NCBI GenBank assembly: GCA_020637595.1
Contig: JACKKE010000014.1
Coordinates: 29,350-93,349 of the forward strand
Origin: Rhodobacter sp.
Lineage (GTDB): Bacteria > Pseudomonadota > Alphaproteobacteria > Rhodobacterales > Rhodobacteraceae
Direction: 5' to 3'
DNA: 64,000 bases
In this document: positions 1-8,375 of the stretch, one piece after another
Layout: the number at the start of each line of letters is the position of its first letter
Position numbering within the stretch: the stretch's first letter is position 1
Made by a program: the position numbers and the translations under genes
Notes under the pieces: model-generated
What the model was told of the DNA's origin: nothing
What the model saw: the letters and a program-made list of their open reading frames with translations, nothing else
The model's database searches: none

Positions 1-885
1 GGCATGGCCTATGTCGCGGGCGGCGTCGAGTGCATGAGCCGGGTGCCGATGGGCAGTGACGGTGGCGCGATCGCCGTCGACCCGCAGATCGCCTTTGACA
101 ACTATTTCGTCCCGCAGGGGATCAGCGCCGACATCATCGCCACGAAATACGGATTCACCCGCGACATGGCCGACGCGATGGCGGTCGAGAGCCAGAAGCG
201 CGCCGCCGCCGCCTGGGCTGACCGGCGTTTTGACAAATCCGTGGTGACGGTCAAGGACATCAACGGGCTGACGATCCTCGACCATGACGAATTCATGCGC
301 CCGAGCACCGACATGCAGAGCCTCGGCGCACTGAAGCCCTCGTTCAAGGACATGGGCGAGGTGATGCCGGGCTTCGACAAGGTGGCCCTGATGAAATACC
401 CCGAGCTGGAGAAGATCGAGCACATCCACCACGCCGGGAACTCGTCTGGCATCGTCGACGGGGCGGCGGCGATCCTGATCGGCAACAAGGAATTCGGCGA
501 GAAATACGGGCTGAAGCCGCGCGCGCGCATCCGTGCCACGGCCAAGATCGGCACCGATCCGACGATCATGCTGACCGGCCCGGTGCCGGTGACCGAGAAG
601 ATCCTGCGCAATTCCGGCATGGCGATCGGCGATATCGACCTTTTCGAGGTGAACGAGGCCTTTGCCGCGGTGGTGATGCGCTTCGAACAGGCGTTCGATG
701 TCGACCACGCCAGGGTCAACGTCAACGGCGGCGCGATCGCGATGGGCCACCCGCTGGGTGCGACCGGCGCGATCATCCTCGGCACGCTGCTCGATGAGCT
801 CGAGCGCACCGGCAAGGGCACGGGCCTGGCGACGCTGTGCATCGGTTCGGGCATGGGCGCGGCGACGATCATCGAGCGCGTGTGA
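1..885 (+). CDS. fadA: Acetyl-CoA acyltransferase (thiolase), 5' end cut by the window
   Basis: Thiolase catalysing the last step of fatty-acid beta-oxidation, cleaving 3-ketoacyl-CoA with CoA. The reading frame is open at base 1, so the first roughly 100 residues, including the nucleophilic Cys, lie outside the window. The visible 294 residues hold the thiolase C-terminal signatures: the GGAIAMGHPLGATGA block with the catalytic His, and the CIGSGMGAA block with the proton-relay Cys near the end. The stop codon overlaps the start of the following cupin gene (TGATG), and fadB comes next, so the three genes form one translationally coupled operon. Family assignment is firm; chain-length preference cannot be read. 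Confidence 0.95.
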   Translation, partial: GMAYVAGGVECMSRVPMGSDGGAIAVDPQIAFDNYFVPQGISADIIATKYGFTRDMADAMAVESQKRAAAAWADRRFDKSVVTVKDINGLTILDHDEFMRPSTDMQSLGALKPSFKDMGEVMPGFDKVALMKYPELEKIEHIHHAGNSSGIVDGAAAILIGNKEFGEKYGLKPRARIRATAKIGTDPTIMLTGPVPVTEKILRNSGMAIGDIDLFEVNEAFAAVVMRFEQAFDVDHARVNVNGGAIAMGHPLGATGAIILGTLLDELERTGKGTGLATLCIGSGMGAATIIERV

Positions 886-1382
886 TGCCGAAGATCGACA
901 TCGACGCGGTGCCTGTGCGCACGGGCTCGATTTACCCCGAGCCCTATGCCAGCCAGATGGCCGGGCGCAGCTCGCGTCGTCTGGGACAGGCAGCCGGGCT
1001 GACGCAGTTCGGCGCGAATATCGTCTATCTGGAGCCCGGCGCACCGGCGAGCCTGCGCCACTGGCACCTGAAGGAAGACGAGTTCGCCGTGGTCCTGACC
1101 GGCGAGCTGGTGCTGATCGAGGATGGCGGCGAGACCGTCATGCGGCCGGGCGATTGCGCGGCCTGGAAGGCGGGCGTCGAGAACGCGCACCGCTTCGTCA
1201 ACCGCTCGGACGCGCCAGCGAGTTTCCTGGTGGTCGGCACCAAGGACCCGAACGAGGTCGCGACCTATGGCGATGTCGACATGAAGATCCAGATCGAGGC
1301 CGGACAGGCCCGTTTCACCTATCACGACGGCAGCGATTGGGCGGGGCCCCGCGATCTGCCGGCGAAAGGAGACCAGAAATGA
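885..1382 (+). CDS. Cupin-domain protein inside the fadA-fadB operon
   Basis: A 165-residue single-domain cupin. The core motif is visible around residues 45-75 (LRHWHLKEDEF, with metal-type His residues and a Glu), followed by the second cupin motif GDCAAWKAGVENAHRF. Small cupins of this type bind a metal or sugar, or are regulatory; the substrate cannot be inferred. The ATG at 885 overlaps the fadA stop, and its own stop (TGA at 1380) overlaps the fadB ATG at 1379, so it is co-translated with the beta-oxidation enzymes. The longer upstream start at 837 was rejected because it would lie within fadA. A role linked to acyl-CoA turnover is suggested only by position. Confidence 0.85.
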   Translation: MPKIDIDAVPVRTGSIYPEPYASQMAGRSSRRLGQAAGLTQFGANIVYLEPGAPASLRHWHLKEDEFAVVLTGELVLIEDGGETVMRPGDCAAWKAGVENAHRFVNRSDAPASFLVVGTKDPNEVATYGDVDMKIQIEAGQARFTYHDGSDWAGPRDLPAKGDQK

Positions 1383-3571
1383 CCGAATTCCACTATTCCG
1401 TGGACGCCGACGGCGTCGCCATCATCACCTGGGACGTGCCCGGCAAGTCGATGAACGTCTTCTCCTTCGAGGGGCAGGCGGAACTCGATGCGGCCATCGA
1501 CAAGGCGCTGGCCGATGACGCGGTCAAGGGCGTCGTCATCACCTCGGCCAAGGACAGCTTTGCCGGCGGCATGGACCTGAACGTGCTGGCCGAGCTGCGC
1601 GAGGCGGCGGGCGACAGCCCGGCGCAGGGGATCTTCGACGGCATCACCGCGATGCACACGCTTTTGCGCAAGATCGAACGCGCAGGCATGGACCCCAAGA
1701 CGCTGAAAGGCGGCAAGCCGATCGCGGCGGCACTGCCCGGCACGGCGATGGGCATCGGGCTGGAACTGCCGCTGGCCTGCCACCGGATCTTTGCCGCCGA
1801 CAACGCCCGCGCGCAGATCGGCCTGCCGGAAATCAAGGTCGGCATCTTCCCCGGCGCGGGCGGCACCACCCGTCTGGCGTGGAAGCTGGGCGCGATGGCC
1901 GCAGCCCCGCTACTGCTGGAAGGCAAGGCGAACAACCCGCAGAAGGCCAAGGCCGCCGGCGTCATCGACGAGGTTGTGCCTGCCGATCAGCTGATGGCCG
2001 CCGCCAAGGCCTGGGTGCTGAGCGCCAAGGACGAGGATCTGGTCAAGCCCTGGGACAAGAAGGGCTACAAGATCCCCGGCGGCACGCCCTATTCGGCGCC
2101 GGGCTTCCCGACCTTCGTCGGTGCCTCGGTCATGGTGCACGCCAACACCTGGGGCGTCTATCCGGCGGCCAAGGCGCTGCTGAGCGCGGTCTATGAAGGC
2201 ATGCAGGTGCCGTTCGACACCGCGCTGAAGATCGAGACCCGGTATTTCGTCAGCACGCTGCTGAACCCCTCGTCCAGCGCGATGATCCGCAGCCTCTTCG
2301 TCAACAAGGGCGCGCTGGAGAAGGGCGCGAACCGGCCCGAGGTGCCCGACGAGACGGTCAAGAAGGTCGGCGTTCTGGGCGCGGGCATGATGGGGGCGGG
2401 CATCGCCTATGTCAGCGCCGTGGCGGGCATCGAAGTGGTGTTGCTGGATTCGACCATCGAGGCGGCGGAAAAGGGCAAGGCCTATTCCACCGGCATCCTG
2501 GACAAGGCGATCAAACGCGGCCGCGGCACCGAGGAAAAGAAGGCCAAGGTTCTGGGCCAGATCACGACGACCACCGATTACGCCGATCTCGCCGGCTGCG
2601 ATCTGATCGTCGAAGCGGTGTTCGAAGACCCCAAGGTCAAGGCGGATGTCACCGCCAAGGCCGAAGCGGTGATCCCCGAAACCGCGATCTATGCATCCAA
2701 CACCTCGACCCTGCCGATCACCTCGCTGGCCACGGCCTCGAAGCGGCCCGAGCAGTTCATCGGCATCCACTTCTTCTCGCCGGTCGACAAGATGCTGCTG
2801 GTCGAAATCATCAAGGGTGCCAAGACCGGCCCGCGTGCCGTGGCCAAGGCGCTGGACTATGTCCGCCAGATCCGCAAGACGCCGATCGTCGTCAACGACG
2901 CGCGCTTCTTCTACGCCAACCGCTGCATCATTCCCTATATCAACGAGGGGATGCGCCTGGCGGCCGAGGGCGTGCCGATGCCGATGGTCGATCACGCCGC
3001 GCGGCTGCTGGGCTTCCCGGTGGGGCCGCTGCAGCTGGTCGACGAGACCTCGCTCGACCTGGGCGCCAAGATCGCCAAGGCGACCAAGGCGGCGATGGGC
3101 AACGACTATCCCGACGATGCGGTGGACGAGGTGGTGTTCTGGATGGTCGACGAGGGCCGCTATGGCCGCAAGACCAAGGCCGGGTTCTTTGACTATGACG
3201 ACGCGGGCAAACGTCTGGGCTACTGGCACGGGTTCAACGACAAATATCCGGCGGTCGAAGGGGCCGAGCTGGACGAGGTCAAGAACCGCCTGATGATGGC
3301 GCAGGTGCTGGAAGCGGTCCGCGCGCTGGAAGAAGGCGTGCTGGAGGACATCCGCGAGGGCGACGTCGGCGCGATCCTGGGCTGGGGCTTTGCGCCCTGG
3401 TCGGGTGGCCCGTTCGGCTGGCTGGACATCATCGGCGCGAAGAAGGCGGTCGAGATCTGCGACACGCTGGAAGCCAAATACGGCAAGCGGTTCGCATGCC
3501 CGCCGTTGCTGCGCGACATGGCCGCCAAGGGGCAGACCTTCTACGGCAAGACCGCGCGCGACGCGGCCTGA
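1379..3571 (+). CDS. fadB: Fatty-acid oxidation multifunctional enzyme (enoyl-CoA hydratase / 3-hydroxyacyl-CoA dehydrogenase)
   Basis: A 730-residue FadB/FadJ-type protein that hydrates enoyl-CoA and oxidises 3-hydroxyacyl-CoA, passing 3-ketoacyl-CoA to FadA. The N-terminal crotonase domain covers about residues 1-190 (oxyanion-hole region with FAGGMDL; GLPEIKVGIFPGAGGT). The Rossmann motif GVLGAGMMGAG lies at residues 331-341. The C-terminal 3-hydroxyacyl-CoA dehydrogenase domains contain SNTSTLPI and HFFSPVDKM with the catalytic His. The ATG at 1379 overlaps the cupin stop by 4 nt. Length and domain order are normal for the family. A hairpin at 3601-3628 follows. Confidence 0.97.
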   Translation: MTEFHYSVDADGVAIITWDVPGKSMNVFSFEGQAELDAAIDKALADDAVKGVVITSAKDSFAGGMDLNVLAELREAAGDSPAQGIFDGITAMHTLLRKIERAGMDPKTLKGGKPIAAALPGTAMGIGLELPLACHRIFAADNARAQIGLPEIKVGIFPGAGGTTRLAWKLGAMAAAPLLLEGKANNPQKAKAAGVIDEVVPADQLMAAAKAWVLSAKDEDLVKPWDKKGYKIPGGTPYSAPGFPTFVGASVMVHANTWGVYPAAKALLSAVYEGMQVPFDTALKIETRYFVSTLLNPSSSAMIRSLFVNKGALEKGANRPEVPDETVKKVGVLGAGMMGAGIAYVSAVAGIEVVLLDSTIEAAEKGKAYSTGILDKAIKRGRGTEEKKAKVLGQITTTTDYADLAGCDLIVEAVFEDPKVKADVTAKAEAVIPETAIYASNTSTLPITSLATASKRPEQFIGIHFFSPVDKMLLVEIIKGAKTGPRAVAKALDYVRQIRKTPIVVNDARFFYANRCIIPYINEGMRLAAEGVPMPMVDHAARLLGFPVGPLQLVDETSLDLGAKIAKATKAAMGNDYPDDAVDEVVFWMVDEGRYGRKTKAGFFDYDDAGKRLGYWHGFNDKYPAVEGAELDEVKNRLMMAQVLEAVRALEEGVLEDIREGDVGAILGWGFAPWSGGPFGWLDIIGAKKAVEICDTLEAKYGKRFACPPLLRDMAAKGQTFYGKTARDAA

Positions 3572-3596
3572 CCCCGAGGTCGGCGTCACCAATGCC

Positions 3597-3628
3597 AAAA
3601 CGCCACGCCCCGGGATCGGGGCGTGGCG
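3597..3628 (-). terminator. Hairpin between fadB and the Hint gene
   Basis: An 11-bp perfect stem (CGCCACGCCCC at 3601-3611 with its complement at 3618-3628) and a 6-nt loop. On the minus strand it is followed directly by TTTT (3600-3597), so it is a good intrinsic terminator for the Hint gene. On the plus strand the T run is absent, so it would only weakly end fadB transcription. Confidence 0.75.
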
Positions 3629-3649
3629 TCGTCATTCCTGTCGGGACGC

Positions 3650-4345
3650 TCAGGCGTCGACGTGCATCGCTTCGACCAACCGGCGCGCCTGCGTCTCGGT
3701 CAGGCGCTGATAGGCCCCGGCGGCACCCACCGACATCATCTTTTCGGCACTGTTCACCACTTCGACCCGGTTGTTCGGACAATGGACCAGCGTCGTGCCA
3801 CTGGCATAGACCACCTCGTCCTGTTCGAATTCCAGGCTCACCACCTTCAGCTCGCGCTCGGGCGCGACGCGGGCAATCCCCTTGAAACCGTTCAGCGTTC
3901 CCGCCGTGACCATCGTGAAGGGATCGCCGAACAGCTCTTCGGCCTCGTCGGATTCGATCAGCACCGCCTGTTCCGGCAGAAGGCGGATCGCGGTGCGGTT
4001 GCCCAGCACCCGCGCAGGCACCTCCAGCGGCCAGACCGCGCGCGGTGCCTTGGACCCGGCGGTCCACAGCGTGCTGATCCGAACCGCCTTGAGCGGCCGC
4101 ATGCCGTTGTCGAAGGTCACCACCCGGTCGCCCGTCTGCAGATCCTCGACCGGCTGCCAGCCGAGGTCCGTCGCCACCAGCGTGCCTGCGATCAGGCCTT
4201 CGGCGATCGTTCCGAAATCATTGCGCCCCAGTGCCGGGGTCGACCGCGCATCGGGTCGCTGCGGCCAGACATCGCCGCGTTCGGAATACGAGAACGGAAA
4301 CCCCGGTTTCCGGTTGAAACTGCCACCCACCCAACTTTGCAACAT
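3650..4345 (-). CDS. Hint-domain protein (Cys-less, Rhodobacteraceae type)
   Basis: A 231-residue protein with a Hedgehog/intein-like (Hint_2) fold. The Hint start is visible as AGTLVATDLGWQPVEDL followed by GDRVVTFDNGM; further Hint strands include VRLLPEQAVLI-like and YASGTTLVHCPN segments. Autoprocessing Hint domains begin with Cys; here the equivalent position is not Cys, so autocatalytic cleavage is doubtful. Such proteins recur in this family and are usually unexplained or linked to secreted proteins. The start at 4345 is preferred because GAAAGGACGAAACC gives a ribosome site; the frame extends 48 nt further upstream. A promoter with a palindrome lies upstream at 4426-4491. Confidence 0.8.
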   Translation of the reverse strand: MLQSWVGGSFNRKPGFPFSYSERGDVWPQRPDARSTPALGRNDFGTIAEGLIAGTLVATDLGWQPVEDLQTGDRVVTFDNGMRPLKAVRISTLWTAGSKAPRAVWPLEVPARVLGNRTAIRLLPEQAVLIESDEAEELFGDPFTMVTAGTLNGFKGIARVAPERELKVVSLEFEQDEVVYASGTTLVHCPNNRVEVVNSAEKMMSVGAAGAYQRLTETQARRLVEAMHVDA

Positions 4346-4425
4346 GGTTTCGTCCTTTCGTGAACGCAGCCTTGTATCGGTAGGGCTATTCAACCGGCGG
4401 GTGACGGCGAAGGTTGGGAAGGTTT

Positions 4426-4450
4426 GCGGAAAATTATAGGTAATTTCCGC
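4426..4450 (-). promoter_or_regulatory. Palindromic -10 region, candidate promoter of the Hint gene
   Basis: An imperfect inverted repeat (GCGGAAAATTA / TAATTTCCGC) contains, on the minus strand, a perfect TATAAT (complement of 4433-4438) about 88 nt upstream of the Hint start. The hexamer 17 nt further upstream (GGAAAA) is a poor -35, which suggests activator-dependent or non-housekeeping transcription. This is inference from sequence only. Confidence 0.4.
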
Positions 4451-4468
4451 GCCGGTTTTCCCCTTGCC

Positions 4469-4491
4469 GCCACAATTGATTCAATTGTGGC
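4469..4491. promoter_or_regulatory. Perfect 23-bp palindrome, candidate operator
   Basis: The arms GCCACAATTGA and TCAATTGTGGC are perfect 11-bp complements around one central T. Its centre lies about 45 bp upstream of the TATAAT at 4433-4438 (minus strand), a usual position for a dimeric regulator. It does not match the FNR consensus (the second half-site is not RTCAA). I do not recognise the regulator. Confidence 0.5.
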
Positions 4492-4593
4492 AAACAATCG
4501 GGGGCCGCGGCCCTTACTGGGGCAGGTTTGCAGACAATCCCTGCCCAAAATGCGAATCTGCGTTTCCCGGACGTGGACGAAATCGGCCGATCG

Positions 4594-5505
4594 TTACCGG
4601 CTGCGAAACGCGATCATCGCCCCGGCCAACACGATCAGACCCATGCCCAGCGCCGCCACACCGTCAACCGACTCACCCCAGAGCAGAAAACTCCAACCCG
4701 CGGAAACCGGCAGCAGCACATATTCAAAGATCGTCACCCGACTGGCCTCGGCCAGCTGATATCCTTTGACCAGCAGCCCGACCGCCAGCATCGACCCGGC
4801 CGCCTGCAGGAAGGTCCAGCCATAGAACGCCGCCGACGGCCAGACCCAGCCGCGCAGGATGAACCCGTCGGCGCCCGCCGGAACCTCGGGCGCGATCACG
4901 GCCAACACAGCGAGCCCGGCCGCACCGGCAAGACCCAGCGCCAGAAAGAAGCCCAGGGTCATCGCCTCGGTGCTTTCCCCGGCGCACCATTCCCGCGTCG
5001 CCAGGTTCCCCATCGCATAGAGCGCGCCGGCCACCACCGGCACCAGGCTGGCCCAGCCCAGCGGCGAGGTCGATCCCGGCTGCAACACCAGCAGCACGCC
5101 CAGAAACCCCACCGCCACGGCGGCGATCCGCACCGGGCCCAGCGGGTGCCCGAACAGAAAGCGCGACAGCACCAGCACGAAGATCGGCGCGGTGAACAGC
5201 CCGGCCACGGTCTGCGCGACGCTCAGAAACGCCAGGCAGCCGAAATAGAACAACATCGCCACACCGTGCAGCGCCGACCGCGCCGCCAGGGCCCGCACAC
5301 GCACCGGGCGCAGCCGCAGCCCGAACAGCGGCGCCGCCAGCGCGAACAGCGCCACCGCCATCAGCGTGCGGACCAGATGGAACTGCCACAGCCCGGCCTC
5401 GGCGGCGATGGTCCGCACGAAATTGTCGGTGAATCCGATCAACACCGCATAGCCAAAGATCGCGCCGGCGGCGGCCAGCGTGCGGTTCTCACCGGGTTCG
5501 CTCAT
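4594..5505 (-). CDS. DMT-superfamily (EamA) transporter
   Basis: A 303-residue polytopic inner-membrane protein with about ten hydrophobic segments in two EamA-type halves, typical in length for the drug/metabolite transporter superfamily. The second half contains the usual conserved segment around LYAMGNLATREWC and the late FEYVLLPVSAGWSFLLWGE block. The substrate cannot be predicted. The ATG at 5505 is the only Met before the hydrophobic part; the upstream Shine-Dalgarno is weak. It is divergent from the acyl-CoA ligase at 5587, so the 81-nt gap must hold both promoters. Confidence 0.85.
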   Translation of the reverse strand: MSEPGENRTLAAAGAIFGYAVLIGFTDNFVRTIAAEAGLWQFHLVRTLMAVALFALAAPLFGLRLRPVRVRALAARSALHGVAMLFYFGCLAFLSVAQTVAGLFTAPIFVLVLSRFLFGHPLGPVRIAAVAVGFLGVLLVLQPGSTSPLGWASLVPVVAGALYAMGNLATREWCAGESTEAMTLGFFLALGLAGAAGLAVLAVIAPEVPAGADGFILRGWVWPSAAFYGWTFLQAAGSMLAVGLLVKGYQLAEASRVTIFEYVLLPVSAGWSFLLWGESVDGVAALGMGLIVLAGAMIAFRSR

Positions 5506-5586
5506 GTCAGAAGCTCTTTTCGTAGGCGGAAAATGCCGGTTATATGCCCAGCAGAGAAATGACACCTTGGCAAGGGGGAGGGTGCA

Positions 5587-7209
5587 ATGGGTTGGTTGCC
5601 GGACGAGACGGGCCTGGACAAATGCACGGCAAACTTCGTTCCCCTGACGCCGCTGTCGCATCTCAAGCGCGCCGCCGACATCTTTGCCACGCGCGAGGCG
5701 CTGGTCTATGGCTCCGAGCGCCGGACCTATGCCGAATACGCGCAGCGGGTGTCGCGGCTGGCCTCGGGGCTGGCGGGTCTGGGGATCAAACCCGGCGACG
5801 TGGTGGCGACGCTGTTGCCCAATGTCGCCGCCCATGCCGAGGCGCATTTCGGCGTGCCCGCCTGCGGGGCGGTGCTGAACGCGATCAACACGCGGCTCGA
5901 TCTGGATACGGTCGCCTATATCTTTGAACATGGCGGGGCCAAGGTGGCGCTGGTCGACAGCGCGCTGATCGAGCTGGCGGAACGCGCCTGCTATATCATC
6001 GGCGGCGGTCCGAAGCTGATCGAAGTGCCGGACGCACAGGCCGGACTGGCTGCCAGCGGTCGCCACCGCAGCTATGAGGAGCTGCTGGCCGCCGGCGATC
6101 CCGCCTATGACTGGCACATGCCGCAGGACGAATGGGAATCGCTGGCGCTGAACTATACCAGCGGCACCACCGGCCGGCCCAAGGGCGTGGTCTATCACCA
6201 CCGCGGCGCCTATCTGAGCACGCTTGGCCAGCCGATCAGCTGGCGGATGGCCCTCTATCCGCGCTATCTGACCATCGTGCCGATGTTCCATTGCAACGCC
6301 TGGTGCCACATCTGGATGATCCCGGCGCTGGGCGGCACGGTGGTCTGCCTGCGCGATGTCACCGCGCGGGGGATCTATCAGGCGATCTCGGTCGAGAAAG
6401 CCACGCATTTCGGCGGCGCGCCGATCGTGCTGCAGACGGTGGTCAACGCCAGGGATGACGAGCGCCTGCCCTTCGACCATATCGTCGAGGTGTTCACCGC
6501 CGGCGCTCCGCCGCCCGCCGCCGTCCTCGCCGCCTTCGAGCCGCTGGGCTTCAACGTGACCCAGGTCTATGGCCTGACCGAGACCTATGGCCCGGCCACC
6601 GAATGCACCTGGCACGACGGGTTCGATACGCTCGATGCAAACGGGCGCGCCGCGGTCAAGGCGCGCACCGGCGTGCTGATGCCATTCATGGAGGACATCA
6701 CCGTCACCGATCCGGCGATGACCCCGATTGCCCGCGACGGTGCGGCGCTGGGCGAGATCATGCACCGCGGCAATGGTGTGATGAAAGGCTATTACAAGAA
6801 CCCCGAGGCCACCGCCGAGGCCTTCAAGGGCGGGTATTTCCATTCCGGCGACATCGCCTTTCGCCATGACGACGGCTATATCAAGATCGCGGACCGGGCC
6901 AAGGACATCATCATCTCGGGCGGCGAGAACGTCAGTTCTGTCGAGGTCGAGGGCGCGTTGATGCACCACCCGGCGGTGGCACTGGCGGCGGTGGTCGCCA
7001 AGCCCGACGAGAAATGGGGCGAGGTGCCCTGCGCCTTTGTCGAGCTGAAAGAGGGCAGGTCCGCCACCGAGGCCGAACTCATCGCCTTTTGCCGCGAGCG
7101 GCTGGCCGGGTTCAAGACGCCCAAGCTGGTGGTGTTCCACGAGCTGCCAAAGACCTCGACCGGCAAGATCCAGAAATTCGAGCTGCGCACCTTGGCCAAG
7201 AGTCTGTGA
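5587..7209 (+). CDS. Acyl-CoA synthetase (AMP-binding ligase)
   Basis: A 540-residue adenylate-forming enzyme that activates a carboxylic acid to its CoA thioester. The P-loop-like motif YTSGTTGRPKG is at residues 190-200, the A5 motif around VYGLTETYG, and the catalytic C-terminal Lys lies in PKTSTGKIQKF. The architecture (VPMFHCNAWCHIW after the P-loop) matches the medium-chain or methylmercaptopropionate-type (DmdB-like) ligases common in roseobacters; the actual substrate is unknown. AAGGGGGAGGG gives a strong ribosome site before the ATG at 5587. Confidence 0.9.
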   Translation: MGWLPDETGLDKCTANFVPLTPLSHLKRAADIFATREALVYGSERRTYAEYAQRVSRLASGLAGLGIKPGDVVATLLPNVAAHAEAHFGVPACGAVLNAINTRLDLDTVAYIFEHGGAKVALVDSALIELAERACYIIGGGPKLIEVPDAQAGLAASGRHRSYEELLAAGDPAYDWHMPQDEWESLALNYTSGTTGRPKGVVYHHRGAYLSTLGQPISWRMALYPRYLTIVPMFHCNAWCHIWMIPALGGTVVCLRDVTARGIYQAISVEKATHFGGAPIVLQTVVNARDDERLPFDHIVEVFTAGAPPPAAVLAAFEPLGFNVTQVYGLTETYGPATECTWHDGFDTLDANGRAAVKARTGVLMPFMEDITVTDPAMTPIARDGAALGEIMHRGNGVMKGYYKNPEATAEAFKGGYFHSGDIAFRHDDGYIKIADRAKDIIISGGENVSSVEVEGALMHHPAVALAAVVAKPDEKWGEVPCAFVELKEGRSATEAELIAFCRERLAGFKTPKLVVFHELPKTSTGKIQKFELRTLAKSL

Positions 7210-7292
7210 ACGGCGAATCTCTGGCGCGGCAGGGGCTTTGCGACTAGCATGGCGCAAACCCGCTGCATCAGAACCGGGTGGATGTTGAGGCA

Positions 7293-8315
7293 ATGACGGC
7301 TCTTGAAAAATACGCACGGCTCGAGGGGCCAGGCGTCTGGAAGGCCAATCCCGACGCCCAGCGCCGCGATGTGGTGGTCTCGCTCGGCGAGGCCAGCCTG
7401 ATGCTGGCCGATGCGCGCTCGGGCGCGGTTGTCAGCCACTGGTCCCTGCCCGCCGTGCAGCGCCTGAACCGCGGCAACAAACCGGCGCTGTTCGCCCCCG
7501 GCCCCGATACCGAGGGCGAGACGCTGGAACTCGACGACGCGACGCTGATCGAGGCGCTGGAAACGATCCGCGCGGCGCTGATGCCCAAACCGCCGCTCAG
7601 GCGGCTGCGCTGGGCGCTGGTGGGGGTGTCGGCGCTGGCGCTGCTGGCGGCGGCCATGTGGCTGCCCGGCGTGCTGGTCGCGCGCACGGCCGCCATCGTT
7701 CCCCCCGCCATGCGCACCCAGATCGGCCGTGAGGTGCTGGACGGGCTGACCCTGTCGGCCACGGGCGAACGCATCTGCGCCGAACCGCATGCCCGTCAGG
7801 CACTGGCGACGCTGCGCGGGCGGGTGCTGGGCAACGACTGGCGGATCAGCGTCATCTCCGGGGTGCCGGGGCTGGTGTCGGCGCATCTGCCGGGCAACCT
7901 GATCGTGCTGGGCGCGGATCTGGTCGAGCGGCTCGACAGCGCCGAGGCCCTCACCGGCTGGATCCTGTCCGAAGCCATCGCCGCCGGCACGCGCGATCCG
8001 CTGCTCGATGCGCTGGGCTATGCCGGAACCCGGGCGACGCTGGCGCTGCTGACCACCGGCACGCTGCCCGACGACGCTTTGATCGGCTATTGGCAGGCCC
8101 GCCTGGCGCGGCCCGCGACCTATCCCAATGCCGAGGCCCTGGGCACGCAGCTCGATGCGCTGGGGGTTTCGCCCACCGCCTACGCGCTGTCGCTGCCCCC
8201 GGATGCCGCCGCGCTGGCCGAGGCCCTGGCCGACCGACCCAGCGCCCGGCGCGACGGGATCCGGCTGCTGACCGACGGCGAATGGCTGACGCTGCAGGCG
8301 ATCTGCAGCAACTGA
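7293..8315 (+). CDS. Membrane-anchored protein resembling an inactive M48 peptidase
   Basis: A conserved-looking protein of 340 residues (345 if the GTG at 7278 is used; neither start has an ideal ribosome site). One membrane segment spans about residues 107-130, separating an N-terminal cytoplasmic domain from a C-terminal domain. Residues 196-232 resemble the M48 protease core: the segment SAHLPGNLIVLGADLVERL is like the PGG-I-V-GL block, but where the zinc motif HExxH is expected the protein reads GWILSEAIAAG. If the homology is right, it is a pseudopeptidase. Function unknown. It converges on the SPOR gene. Confidence 0.7.
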   Translation: MTALEKYARLEGPGVWKANPDAQRRDVVVSLGEASLMLADARSGAVVSHWSLPAVQRLNRGNKPALFAPGPDTEGETLELDDATLIEALETIRAALMPKPPLRRLRWALVGVSALALLAAAMWLPGVLVARTAAIVPPAMRTQIGREVLDGLTLSATGERICAEPHARQALATLRGRVLGNDWRISVISGVPGLVSAHLPGNLIVLGADLVERLDSAEALTGWILSEAIAAGTRDPLLDALGYAGTRATLALLTTGTLPDDALIGYWQARLARPATYPNAEALGTQLDALGVSPTAYALSLPPDAAALAEALADRPSARRDGIRLLTDGEWLTLQAICSN

Positions 8316-8375
8316 AAACCCCCGGCACGCAAGGCGCGCGCCAGGGGTCTCCGAGGGATCCGTCAGGAACGGGGA

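Larger units (their letters stand above)
4346..4593. other. Intergenic region upstream of the Hint gene
   Basis: This 248-nt gap separates two minus-strand genes (DMT transporter and Hint protein). It is more A+T-rich than its surroundings and carries two palindromes, 4426-4450 and 4469-4491, described separately. I see no convincing open reading frame or RNA gene in it. Confidence 0.6.

Noticed and set aside
102..1325. 407-residue minus-strand open frame over fadA and the cupin gene
   Set aside because: It overlaps two recognised genes and shows no domain; a G+C-rich shadow frame.
1910..3598. 562-residue minus-strand open frame opposite fadB
   Set aside because: It is antisense to a clear, full-length FadB and has the composition of a shadow frame (rich in Arg, His, Gln, Asp) with no motif.
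4474..4486. FNR box at TTGATTCAATTG
   Set aside because: The second half-site is not RTCAA; the element is better described as a different perfect dyad.
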